Assembly: GCF_001112925.1 (NCBI RefSeq)
Contig: NZ_CPYD01000011.1
Coordinates: 91,777 to 155,776 of the forward strand
From: Yersinia nurmii
GTDB lineage: Bacteria; Pseudomonadota; Gammaproteobacteria; Enterobacterales; Enterobacteriaceae
Length of the DNA stretch: 64,000 nt
Reading direction: 5' to 3'
In this document: piece by piece, positions 39,398 through 49,300 of the stretch
Layout: every line of letters begins with the position of its first letter
Position numbering within the stretch: position 1 is the first letter of the stretch
The notes under the pieces: generated by a model
What the model was told of the DNA's origin: nothing
Database searches by the model: none
The model's input: only the letters and a program-made list of their open reading frames with translations
Program-made: the position numbers and the translations under genes

Positions 39398-40390
39398 TTA
39401 TGCGTTCAACAGGTTAGGGCAAGGTAAACCCTGTTCGAGCTGCTGAATATTGTGCATGGTAGTTTCGGAAATGCTGATTAGCGCTTCTTCGGTCAGGAAT
39501 GCCTGATGGCCGGTGAAAAGTACGTTATGGCATGAAGACAAACGGCGGAATACGTCGTCCTGAATCACATCGTTAGATTTATCTTCAAAGAACAAATCTC
39601 TTTCATTTTCATAAACATCCATGCCAAGCGAACCGATTCTCTGCTGCTTCAGCGCTTCAATAGCCGCCGTAGAGTCAATCAAAGCACCGCGGCTGGTATT
39701 GATGATCATGACGCCATTTTTCATCTGATCAAAGGCATCTTTATTTAACAGATGATGGTTCTCTGGCGTTAGCGGGCAGTGTAGAGAAATAACGTCAGAT
39801 TTGGCATATAACGTCTTCAAATCAACATATTCTGCACCTAACTCTAAAGCCTGATCGCTTGGATAAGGATCGTAGGCCAGCAGATTCATGCCGAAACCTT
39901 TCAGAATGCGCATAGTGGCTACGCCGATTTTGCCGGTGCCAATAACCCCAGCGGTGCGGCCATGCATATTAAAACCGATTAAACCTTCCAGAGAGAAGTT
40001 GGCATCGCGGGTACGCTGATAAGCACGGTGAATACGGCGATTCAGGCTCATCATCATGCCTACAGTATGCTCTGCTACAGCCTCTGGAGAATAAGCCGGT
40101 ACGCGAACCACTTTAATGCCCAGCTCTTTGGCTGCATCTAAATCAACGTTATTGAAGCCAGCGCAACGCAGCGCCAGAGTTTTTACCCCCATTTCGGCTA
40201 ATTCAGTTAATACTTCACGGCTACCGTCATCGTTGACGAAGAGACAAACTGCCTGACAGCCTACGGCATTTTTTGCCGTTTTCGGGCTAAGCAGAAAATC
40301 GAAAAACTCCAGTTCAAAGCCAAACTTCTGGTTTACCAACTCAAGATATTTACGGTCATACTGCTTGGTACTGTAAATGGCTAATTTCAT
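39398..40390 (-). CDS. ldhA: Fermentative D-lactate dehydrogenase
   Basis: Cytoplasmic NADH-dependent reduction of pyruvate to D-lactate. The NAD-binding GTGKIG is near residue 152, catalytic Arg in NTSRGAL (about 235), Glu in VYENERD (about 264) and His in FTGHQAFL (about 296). Start taken at the second of two ATG codons to match the family (MKLAIYSTKQYDRKYLE, 330 residues); the first ATG at 40393 is equally close to GGAG. Single-gene unit with its own terminator. Confidence 0.96.
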   Translation of the reverse strand: MKLAIYSTKQYDRKYLELVNQKFGFELEFFDFLLSPKTAKNAVGCQAVCLFVNDDGSREVLTELAEMGVKTLALRCAGFNNVDLDAAKELGIKVVRVPAYSPEAVAEHTVGMMMSLNRRIHRAYQRTRDANFSLEGLIGFNMHGRTAGVIGTGKIGVATMRILKGFGMNLLAYDPYPSDQALELGAEYVDLKTLYAKSDVISLHCPLTPENHHLLNKDAFDQMKNGVMIINTSRGALIDSTAAIEALKQQRIGSLGMDVYENERDLFFEDKSNDVIQDDVFRRLSSCHNVLFTGHQAFLTEEALISISETTMHNIQQLEQGLPCPNLLNA

Positions 40391-40595
40391 CATGATTTCT
40401 CCGCCAAAATAATGTGATCAAAGTATCAGAATTTAATAAATCATACAATTTGTTAGAGTAAAGGAGTGATGGCGTTCCCGATGTCTTATCTATATTGCTT
40501 AGGGATTTAGTTATCCAACATAATAGCAGGAGCCAGAAATTTGTTATGCTATGTGCAGCGGTTTAGGAAATACAGTTCATAAAACAAGGCCAATA

Positions 40596-43244
40596 ATGAT
40601 TAAAAGCCTAAAAGTAATCGGTTGGCTACTGTTTGCCAGCGTGATTCTACTCGTCGCGTTATGGAAAACTTTGCCTCAATGGTTACCGAGAGTCGCGGCC
40701 CATTGGATTCCAGCCGGTAGCCAGCTCATTTTAGCCCATACGCCGGTGTGGCGTGACGGAGCCTTACATGTGGATGGACTGCGTTTTCTGGCAAAAACCT
40801 GTCCCCTAGTCGATCTTGGTGAAACCCGACTTTCTTATAAAGAAGGACGTTGGGGAATTCAGACTAAAACATTGGCACTGGATACCGAGTGCTTGAGTCA
40901 ATTGCCGTCGGACGATGCGGAGTCGGCGCAGCACAATCTGGCCGATTGGCAACGTCGCCTTTCTTCTCTCGACCTGCAGATTGATAATCTTTCTGTCACT
41001 CCTTGGCAGCAGTATGCCGGCGCGTTGACCCTCACTACCGCAGAGGCTGGTCAGTTTATTGATTACCAAGGTGATAACCTGCGTTTTAACGCCACTTTGG
41101 ATAATCAGCAACAGCTGCATTTACAGCAGTTTATTTTGGCTATTCCCGGAAGCGATCAACCGCTTCAGTTAAGCGGAACGTTAAGTATTCCATTGTCATT
41201 AGACGCGTTGCCGACACGAGGGCAACTGACCGGTGAATTCACGACGCCTTATCTGGAACAGCCCTTGCTGGTCGCTTTACATTGGCAGCAGCAACAGGGG
41301 GAGTTGACCCTGACGGAGCGAGGCGGAGATGAAGCACTGATTACGCTGCCCTGGCAGGTTGCCGCTAGACATATCCAAATTAATCAAGGTGTTTGGCGGT
41401 GGCCTTATGCCCAGCAGCCGTTGAGTGGCGGCGTAAACCTAACGGTACAGGATTGGAGTGACGGATTTGATCAGGCGGTGATAACGGCTCGAATCAACGT
41501 AATTACCTCCGGTCAAAATGGCAAGGGCAACGTGGTATTGACATTAGGCCCAGGTAATTTAAGTTTGATCGACAGCGATCTGCGTTTCCAAATTAGCGGT
41601 CAGGCTAATTTGTCCAATCTGATATTGAATGGCACTTTGCCGGGAATATTGAGCGGTTCGGTGCTTAATCCTACGCTGTTATTGTCTCCCGGTGCGCTGC
41701 TCCGCGCTTACGGTAATATTACGCCAGAATTACGCTTGAATGATGCTCGCTGGCCGTTGGCTGGCGTACGAATTAACGCTGGCGGGATTAACGGTCGTCT
41801 GCAGGCGATAGTGAATGCACGGGATAGCTACTGGGGTAATGTAAAACTGCATCTGGATGGCAATGCGCAAAACTTTTTACCAGATAGTGGTATCTGGCAA
41901 TGGCGCTATTGGGGTAACGGTGATTTGCCTCCCCTGGCTGCTCGCTGGGATATTGCCGGGAAAGGGCGTTGGCAAGACTCTTTAGTTCATTTAGATCAGC
42001 TTTCTACCGGTTTCGATCAGATAAAGTATGGGATGGTGAATGTATCTTCACCGAGATTGATGTTAACGAAACCGCTGATGTGGCAGCGCAATGTTGAACA
42101 AGCGGCGTTCAATGGCAATATGCAACTCACGGCCAAACGAGTGGCATTAAGCGATGGAGGCTATCTTCCTGCAACGGTGATGAATTTGCGCCTTAACGGC
42201 ACCAATCCGGATGATTTCCAGTTTCAGGGGGATTTAGCGGCACAGCAAATTGGGCCGATCCCTTTGCGAGGGCGTTGGGATGGAGAGCGTTTGAGAGGGG
42301 AAGCCTGGTGGCCGAAACAATCTTTGCAGGTATTCCAGCCCTTGCTATCGCCTAATCTCGGTATCAAATTGCGTGACGGCGAGTTTTATGCGCAAGCCGC
42401 ATTTTCTGCGGCGCGTAAGCAAGGTTTTACCGCCGGTGGACACTGGGTAGTTAAACAGGGCGGTATGTGGCTCAAGGACGGTGAAATGAGCGGACTAGAT
42501 TTTGTGATGTCTTATCGTCTGAATGACCATCAATGGCAGCTTGGAGCCAAAGAACCGGTGACTCTGCGAATTGCCTCCTTAACCAATTTGTTTGAAATGC
42601 AAAATATTACGGCCGATCTGCAGGGCACTTATCCGTATACGGAGAAAAAACCATTAACCCTCAGTAACGTGGGAATGGATATTCTGGATGGACATTTAAG
42701 CCTGTCGGCATTGCGTTTACCACAGCACGATGCAGCGGTGCTGAAATTAAAACAAGTCGATTTAAGCGCTTTGTTTACCGTTCTGAAGCCCAAGCAGTTT
42801 GCTATGTCTGGCAAGGTCGACGGCGAGTTGCCGCTCTTTCTAAACGATCCGCAGTGGCTGGTACGCAACGGCTGGATTGCCAACGCCGGATTGCTGACTC
42901 TGCGTTTGGATAAGGATCTGGCTGATTCTATTGGCGAAAGCAACATTGCCACCGGCGCCGTGATTGACTGGCTGCGCTATCTGGAAATTTCTCACTCCTA
43001 TGCCAAGGTGAGTTTGGATAATCTGGGGGAGTTGACGTTGCAATCTAAAATCCACGGCGTCAATACTCAGAAAAACGCGAAGCGTGCGATAGTGTTGAAT
43101 TACACCCATCAGGAGAACGTATTTCAACTGTGGCGCAGTCTGCGTTTTGGCGACAACCTGCAGGAATGGTTGGAGCAGACGCTTTCTACGCCGACGGCAC
43201 CTGTTGCTATGGCGTCAGATTCAGATAAAGTTGCCACACAATAG
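40596..43244 (+). CDS. ydbH: YdbH, AsmA-like intermembrane phospholipid transfer protein
   Basis: An 882-residue inner-membrane-anchored protein of the AsmA/TamB/VPS13-like group; with YnbE it forms a bridge that carries phospholipids to the outer membrane. One N-terminal helix (VIGWLLFASVILLVALW) is followed by repeated beta-rich segments. ATG 40596 with AAGG upstream removes 15 non-conserved residues of the longer frame. In E. coli ynbE follows directly; here a reversed GyrI-like gene lies between. Confidence 0.9.
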   Translation: MIKSLKVIGWLLFASVILLVALWKTLPQWLPRVAAHWIPAGSQLILAHTPVWRDGALHVDGLRFLAKTCPLVDLGETRLSYKEGRWGIQTKTLALDTECLSQLPSDDAESAQHNLADWQRRLSSLDLQIDNLSVTPWQQYAGALTLTTAEAGQFIDYQGDNLRFNATLDNQQQLHLQQFILAIPGSDQPLQLSGTLSIPLSLDALPTRGQLTGEFTTPYLEQPLLVALHWQQQQGELTLTERGGDEALITLPWQVAARHIQINQGVWRWPYAQQPLSGGVNLTVQDWSDGFDQAVITARINVITSGQNGKGNVVLTLGPGNLSLIDSDLRFQISGQANLSNLILNGTLPGILSGSVLNPTLLLSPGALLRAYGNITPELRLNDARWPLAGVRINAGGINGRLQAIVNARDSYWGNVKLHLDGNAQNFLPDSGIWQWRYWGNGDLPPLAARWDIAGKGRWQDSLVHLDQLSTGFDQIKYGMVNVSSPRLMLTKPLMWQRNVEQAAFNGNMQLTAKRVALSDGGYLPATVMNLRLNGTNPDDFQFQGDLAAQQIGPIPLRGRWDGERLRGEAWWPKQSLQVFQPLLSPNLGIKLRDGEFYAQAAFSAARKQGFTAGGHWVVKQGGMWLKDGEMSGLDFVMSYRLNDHQWQLGAKEPVTLRIASLTNLFEMQNITADLQGTYPYTEKKPLTLSNVGMDILDGHLSLSALRLPQHDAAVLKLKQVDLSALFTVLKPKQFAMSGKVDGELPLFLNDPQWLVRNGWIANAGLLTLRLDKDLADSIGESNIATGAVIDWLRYLEISHSYAKVSLDNLGELTLQSKIHGVNTQKNAKRAIVLNYTHQENVFQLWRSLRFGDNLQEWLEQTLSTPTAPVAMASDSDKVATQ

Positions 43245-43448
43245 TGCGCCTCCGGTAAAACAAGGCTGAAAGCGCTAACACCATCGTGGTTGTCTCCTCC
43301 TGCCTAGGGCTGGAAATAAACAGGCAAGCTCATTAGTCACTGGTTACTCGTAGCCAAAAAACGGCTTAACTCTGTTAGATGGTTGATTTTTAAATACAAT
43401 TAGCAGGCCATTAGCCACTTCCAATGGGCTTCCCTTCCCCCCCAAAAG

Positions 43449-43913
43449 CTAGGGCAGTATACCGATATAAATTTGTGCGCTTTCTGCATCGGTATATGCT
43501 TCATAGTCGGTAGCAAAACGTCGTTTTGCTCCAGGGTGCTGCTCAAAATAGGCCCAGACATCGCCCCACGCCTGAATAATGGCCGTTGGCATTGGCCCAT
43601 GAGCCTCAAAAACCAGATAAGACCCAGCTTGAATCTCAATTGAATCTGCGTCCGTTGTTTTTTCTTTCACTGCGACTCCAGCCATTACGTCAAAATAGCC
43701 GGTTACTCCACCATCATAGGCAGTATAAATGCCATAAATCGGTGAGTTATCGAGCTTGTTTGGTGTGTATTCAGCCAGATTTTTGGAAAAAAACTCAGAC
43801 CACAGACCCGTGATTTTGGCGGTTTTTTCATTAAATTCATCGTTATTCTGGGTACGAATACGTAGGCCAGATACGGTAACGGGGGCGGAAAGCGTGGCGA
43901 TGCGAGGTTCCAT
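43449..43913 (-). CDS. GyrI-like effector-binding domain protein
   Basis: A 154-residue stand-alone effector-binding domain, the module that ends AraC-type activators such as Rob and that is shared by GyrI (SbmC). PRIATLSAPVTVSGL is the first strand; the conserved pattern QAGSYLVFEAHGPMPTAI followed by AIIQAWGDVWAYF fits the second half. No DNA-binding domain is attached. The start has GGAGCAA in front. It interrupts the ydbH-ynbE-ydbL order on the opposite strand. It may bind a small molecule or a protein; the role is unknown. Confidence 0.75.
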   Translation of the reverse strand: MEPRIATLSAPVTVSGLRIRTQNNDEFNEKTAKITGLWSEFFSKNLAEYTPNKLDNSPIYGIYTAYDGGVTGYFDVMAGVAVKEKTTDADSIEIQAGSYLVFEAHGPMPTAIIQAWGDVWAYFEQHPGAKRRFATDYEAYTDAESAQIYIGILP

Positions 43914-44230
43914 GTTTATTGCTCCATATTCATATTATTTGGCTGGCTTTTCGTAAGTTTAACCCTTGTGCGACAGCATAAAGCTATTTATGCGCTGGGG
44001 AAGATTTTGCCGTAAATTATGCGTAGCGCTGCGCAAATTTGTTCGGTTGTCGTCGCTTAGCCACGGTTAGCGGTAGAAACCGTCTTGGTTACGGTTATAA
44101 TCAATTCAGTAGCTTATGGTAGGCGCTATCAGTGTGTAGGGAGGTTTTCCATTCGCGGAAGGCTCTTTTCAGATAGGGTGATTAATTACAGCGTTATGCG
44201 GCGATCGGACATATCGACGAGGAAAACCAA
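43914..44230. other. Intergenic region between the GyrI-like gene and ynbE
   Basis: About 320 bases with no recognised ORF or RNA. It must hold a promoter for the GyrI-like gene and perhaps a new one for ynbE, which is now cut off from ydbH. Confidence 0.35.
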
Positions 44231-44428
44231 ATGAAGATGTTGGCAAAGCAGTATGGGGTAATCATCGTCTTAGGCACGCTGCTACTCAGTGGGTGTGTGC
44301 GGCTGGAGGTTGCGACGCCAGAGAAACCGATTACCATCAATATGAACGTAAAAATAGAGCATGAAATTCGCATCAAAGTCGATAAAGACGTAGAGAATTT
44401 ATTGAAAAACCAATCTGATCTGTTCTAG
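44231..44428 (+). CDS. ynbE: YnbE, small outer-membrane lipoprotein
   Basis: A 65-residue lipoprotein with lipobox LSGC and the highly conserved tail KPITINMNVKIEHEI. YnbE multimers extend the YdbH beta-groove to the outer membrane. A GAGG site precedes the ATG. Eight bases separate it from ydbL. Confidence 0.93.
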   Translation: MKMLAKQYGVIIVLGTLLLSGCVRLEVATPEKPITINMNVKIEHEIRIKVDKDVENLLKNQSDLF

Positions 44429-44436
44429 GAGCCAAC

Positions 44437-44775
44437 ATGAAAACGCAAACGAAATGGTGGGTTGGCCTTAGTCTGGTATTAAGCAGTTTATTGTTCAGCA
44501 CTGGCGCTTGGGCGTTGACATTAGATCAGGCCAAGCAGCAGGGGCGAGTGGGGGAAACGCTTAGTGGCTACCTGGCACCGGTGAAGAAAGATGCCGAAAC
44601 GCTGATGCTGGTGGCGCAGATTAATGCGGCGAGAGAACAAAAGTATCAGGAAGTTGCCAAAAATAACCACGTACCAACCGATGAAGTGGCCAAACTCGCA
44701 GGGCAAAAGTTGGTAAATCGTGCTCAGCCGGGGGAATTTGTGCGGGGAATTAACGGTCAGTGGATGCAGCGTTGA
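44437..44775 (+). CDS. ydbL: YdbL, DUF1318 periplasmic protein
   Basis: A 112-residue periplasmic protein with a signal peptide (cleaved after SLLFSTGAWA) and the DUF1318 domain (LDQAKQQGRVGETLSGYL, then VNRAQPGEFV). It modulates the YdbH-YnbE bridge. A strong AGGAG site is in front. A long pentanucleotide repeat follows 22 bases after the stop. Confidence 0.92.
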   Translation: MKTQTKWWVGLSLVLSSLLFSTGAWALTLDQAKQQGRVGETLSGYLAPVKKDAETLMLVAQINAAREQKYQEVAKNNHVPTDEVAKLAGQKLVNRAQPGEFVRGINGQWMQR

Positions 44776-44796
44776 GAATGTAATGTTTTGTTATCC

Positions 44797-44865
44797 TGCG
44801 ATGCGATGCGATGCGATGCGATGCGATGCGATGCGATGCGATGCGATGCGATGCGATGCGATGCG
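44797..44865. repeat. Pentanucleotide microsatellite (ATGCG)13
   Basis: Thirteen perfect copies of atgcg in a row (44801-44865), preceded by a partial copy tgcg. It lies outside coding sequence, in the 3' region of ydbL. No copy carries a change, which suggests recent slippage expansion. Confidence 0.95.
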
Positions 44866-45043
44866 GAATGTTTCTTATTGAACATTACAGAATACGTCCG
44901 TAGACGGAGAACGTAATGTGTTTCCATAGTTAATCGTTTTAAATCGTGTTTGCGGTATTCAAGGTGCAGATTTAGCGCCGCAGCGTAACGGATGATTACA
45001 ATACTTTGGGGGAGGTTGCAGCTCTCCGAGCCTTTCTCCAGCC

Positions 45044-45274
45044 TCAGCCCCTTTTTGCAGATTGATTAATGAAGTCAGTTTCTGGGTGCTTCGGCTGCTT
45101 GACTTTAACGACGAAAGTTAACACCGCTGCAATCAGGTATCGCGAGGTATACCCCAAACGCCCACCCCACATAATATTGATATTGGTGAATATTGTGGCG
45201 AAGAAGAATACCGCCCAGTTTTGTAGCCATTGGGATATGGTCAAACCCCGTCGCCCTACAAATAAAAGCGGCAT
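45044..45274 (-). CDS. Small hydrophobic protein, possibly 5'-degraded
   Basis: A 76-residue open frame with two clear membrane helices (NWAVFFFATIFTNINIMW and YLIAAVLTFVVKV) and a charged tail. The open frame continues upstream to about 45370 without a start and adds another hydrophobic stretch (LLCCLICIVNTLSLFGFPFI), so the real protein may once have been longer. The start ATG at 45274 lacks an obvious ribosome site. I do not recognise the family. The opposite-strand frame is poorly coding. Confidence 0.4.
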   Translation of the reverse strand: MPLLFVGRRGLTISQWLQNWAVFFFATIFTNINIMWGGRLGYTSRYLIAAVLTFVVKVKQPKHPETDFINQSAKRG

Positions 45275-45446
45275 GATGAAGGGAAAACCGAATAATGACA
45301 GCGTATTAACGATACAAATCAGGCAGCATAGGAGGCCATTCTTATTGGGAAATAGATTAATGGGCTAGTGACCGAGGAAGAAACTGCGATGATGTTGTTA
45401 GAAACGGAGTAAATGAGGAAAATATTACGCCCATAGACTGCCAGAA

Positions 45447-45472
45447 ATAAAAAAGCGCACCCGGAGGTGCGC
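45447..45472 (-). terminator. Terminator of azoR
   Basis: Perfect 7-bp stem gcgcacc / ggtgcgc with a 4-base loop and an A-run on the left, which becomes a T-run on the minus strand. Confidence 0.8.
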
Positions 45473-45535
45473 AGTGGCTTATAACACTAATGGGTATTAC
45501 GAGGGCCTAGCAAAATTCTGTTTCGATAGGGGGAG

Positions 45536-46150
<615 letters not shown>

Positions 46151-46396
46151 TTAATAGGTAACAGTGATATAAGGGTAATGCCCTTTCAATGGAATATACT
46201 GTATTCATATTTTTCTAGTAGGGATAGCGCAATATTTTGCGTTCTTTGTTCGATTTTATTGAATGAATTTTGCAGAAGGCTACGCCCGTGGAATATAGGG
46301 CGGAAAAGCGGATTGTGTTACCATGTTTCGCAATATAGTTTAAGAAAATCATGCCTCCGCCCTAAGCCAAGGCCGATGTAACAAGGAATACCGAAC

Positions 46397-49300
46397 GTGA
46401 AATCTTCTCTCGCCGCATTATCCGCCCAGCTTGGCGAGTTGATGCTCCGCGACCAGCAACGGCTGCGACGTCGTCTGCAAGGCGCACGCAAAATCACTAA
46501 CCCGCAGGACCTGCAACCGATTCTCGATCAACTTGAGAACGACATTGCCGTTGCCGCACAGCGGGTTGCTAGCCGTAAAGCCGCGTGTCCGACGGTTAAT
46601 TACCCGGAAAACCTGCCGGTAAGCCAGAAAAAGGCAGATATTTATAATGCTATTCGCGATCATCAAGTGGTGATCGTGGCAGGGGAAACTGGTTCTGGTA
46701 AAACCACGCAGATTCCTAAAATCTGTCTGGAACTGGGACGTGGTGTGAAAGGCGTAATTGGTCATACTCAGCCGAGGCGTTTGGCTGCGCGCACCGTGGC
46801 GAATCGTATTGCTGATGAACTGGATTCCACTCTCGGCGGTTGCGTCGGTTATAAGGTTAGGTTTAACGATCAAGTGGGTGAGAATACCCTAATTAAACTG
46901 ATGACCGATGGCATCTTGCTGGCTGAAACTCAGCAAGATCGATTGTTAATGCAGTATGACACGCTGATTATTGATGAAGCGCATGAGCGTAGTCTGAACA
47001 TTGATTTTATTCTGGGGTATTTGCGGGAACTCTTACCGAAACGTCCTGATCTTAAGGTTATTATTACCTCTGCGACTATCGATCCGCAGCGTTTCTCTCG
47101 TCATTTCAATAACGCACCTATTATCGAAGTTTCCGGCCGGACTTATCCGGTGGAAGTGCGATATCGCCCCGTGGTGGATGATGCCGACGACGTGGAACGG
47201 GATCAGCTACAGGCTATTTTTGATGCGGTGGACGAACTGGGTCGAGAGAGTCCTGGCGATATTCTGATCTTTATGAGCGGTGAACGGGAAATTCGTGATA
47301 CTGCCGATGCGCTTAACAAGCTGAATCTGCCTCATACCGAAGTGCTGCCGCTTTATGCGCGTTTGTCCAACAGTGAACAGAATCGGGTGTTCCAATCTCA
47401 CCACGGGCGGCGCATTGTGCTGGCCACCAACGTGGCGGAAACTTCACTGACGGTGCCGGGGATTAAATACGTTATCGATCCCGGAACTGCCCGGATCAGC
47501 CGCTACAGTTTCCGTACCAAAGTGCAGCGCTTGCCGATCGAGCCCATTTCTCAAGCCTCGGCTAATCAACGTAAAGGGCGCTGCGGACGAGTGTCCGACG
47601 GTATTTGTATTCGCTTGTATTCGGAGCAGGATTTTCTGTCTCGTCCTGAGTTTACCGATCCAGAGATTCTGCGCACCAATCTGGCATCAGTTATTCTGCA
47701 AATGACCTCCCTGGGTCTGGGGGATATCGCCGCTTTCCCATTCGTCGAAGCGCCGGATAAACGCAACATTCAGGACGGCGTACGCTTGCTCGAAGAATTA
47801 GGGGCTGTCCAAACTGCAAACAACGGGCATCAGCAACTCACGTCTTTGGGCCGTCAATTGGCTCAGTTACCGGTTGATCCGCGCTTAGCTCGCATGGTGT
47901 TACAAGCCCAGAAAAACGGCTGTGTTCGTGAAGTCATGATTATTACCGCCGCGCTGTCAATTCAAGATCCGCGTGAGCGGCCGATGGATAAGCAGCAGGC
48001 GTCAGATGAGAAACATCGACGTTTTGCAGATAAAGAATCAGATTTTCTGGCCTTTGTTAATCTTTGGGATTACCTCAAGGAACAGCAGAAAGAGCTGTCA
48101 TCGGCCCAGTTCCGTAAACTTTGCCGCAGCGATTATTTGAATTACCTTCGGGTTCGGGAATGGCAGGATATTTATACCCAACTGCGCCAGGTCGTGAGAG
48201 AGCTGGGGCTGCCGGTGAATAGTGAGCCTTCGGATTATCGCAGCGTGCACACCGCATTGCTGACGGGATTGCTTTCCCATATCGGGCAAAAAGATGCCGA
48301 TAAACAAGAGTATACTGGCGCTCGCAACGCCCGTTTTGCTATCTTCCCAGGATCGGGATTGTTCAAGAAACCGCCGAAATGGGTTATGGTCGCGGAGCTG
48401 GTGGAAACCAGTCGCCTGTGGGGACGTATTGCCGCGCGCATCGAACCGGAATGGATTGAGCCGCTGGCGCAGCATTTGGTTAAACATCACTATAGTGAAC
48501 CACACTGGGAGAAAGCTCAGGGTGCAGTGATGGCCAGTGAGAAAGTGACGCTGTTTGGTCTGCCTATTGTTGCGGCGCGTAAGATTAATTATGGCTTAAT
48601 CGATCCGCCGTTGTGCCGTGAACTGTTTATTCGCCACGGTTTGGTGGAAGGTGACTGGCAGACGCGCCATGCTTTCTTCCGTGAAAATCTGAAATTGCTG
48701 GCCGAAGTGGAAGAATTGGAACACAAGTCCCGTCGCCGGGATATTCTGGTGGACGATGACACACTGTTTAACTTCTACGATCAGCGTATCGGTCGTGATG
48801 TGGTATCAGCACGCCATTTTGATAGCTGGTGGAAGAAAGCGAGTCAGGTGCAGCCTGAGCTGCTGAACTTCGAAAAAACCATGCTGATTAAGGATGGCGC
48901 CAACAAGGTTAATCCATTGGATTATCCTAATTTTTGGTATCAGGGTAGCCTGAAGCTTCGTCTTTCCTACCAGTTTGAGCCGGGCGCTGATGCCGATGGG
49001 GTGACGGTACATATTCCTTTGCCCATTCTGAATCAGATTCAAGAGCAAGGTTTCGACTGGCAAATTCCAGGGATACGTCGGGAATTGATTATCGCGCTGA
49101 TTAAATCCCTGCCGAAACCTGTGCGACGGAATTTTGTTCCTGCTCCTAATTACGCCGAGGCCTTTCTGGCACGCGCCACGCCACTGGAAACCGGGCTTTT
49201 GGATTCGCTGGAGCGGGAATTGCGGCGCATGACTGGCGTGACGGTGTCACGAGAGAGCTGGCAGTGGGATCAGGTGCCAGACCATTTACGCATGACTTTC

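Noticed and set aside
44797..44865. CRISPR-like array
   Set aside because: The unit is only five bases with no spacers and no cas genes; it is a microsatellite. No CRISPR array is seen elsewhere in the window.
45069..45368. Plus-strand frame of 99 residues
   Set aside because: Lies opposite a clearly hydrophobic minus-strand frame, lacks a ribosome site and has random-looking composition.
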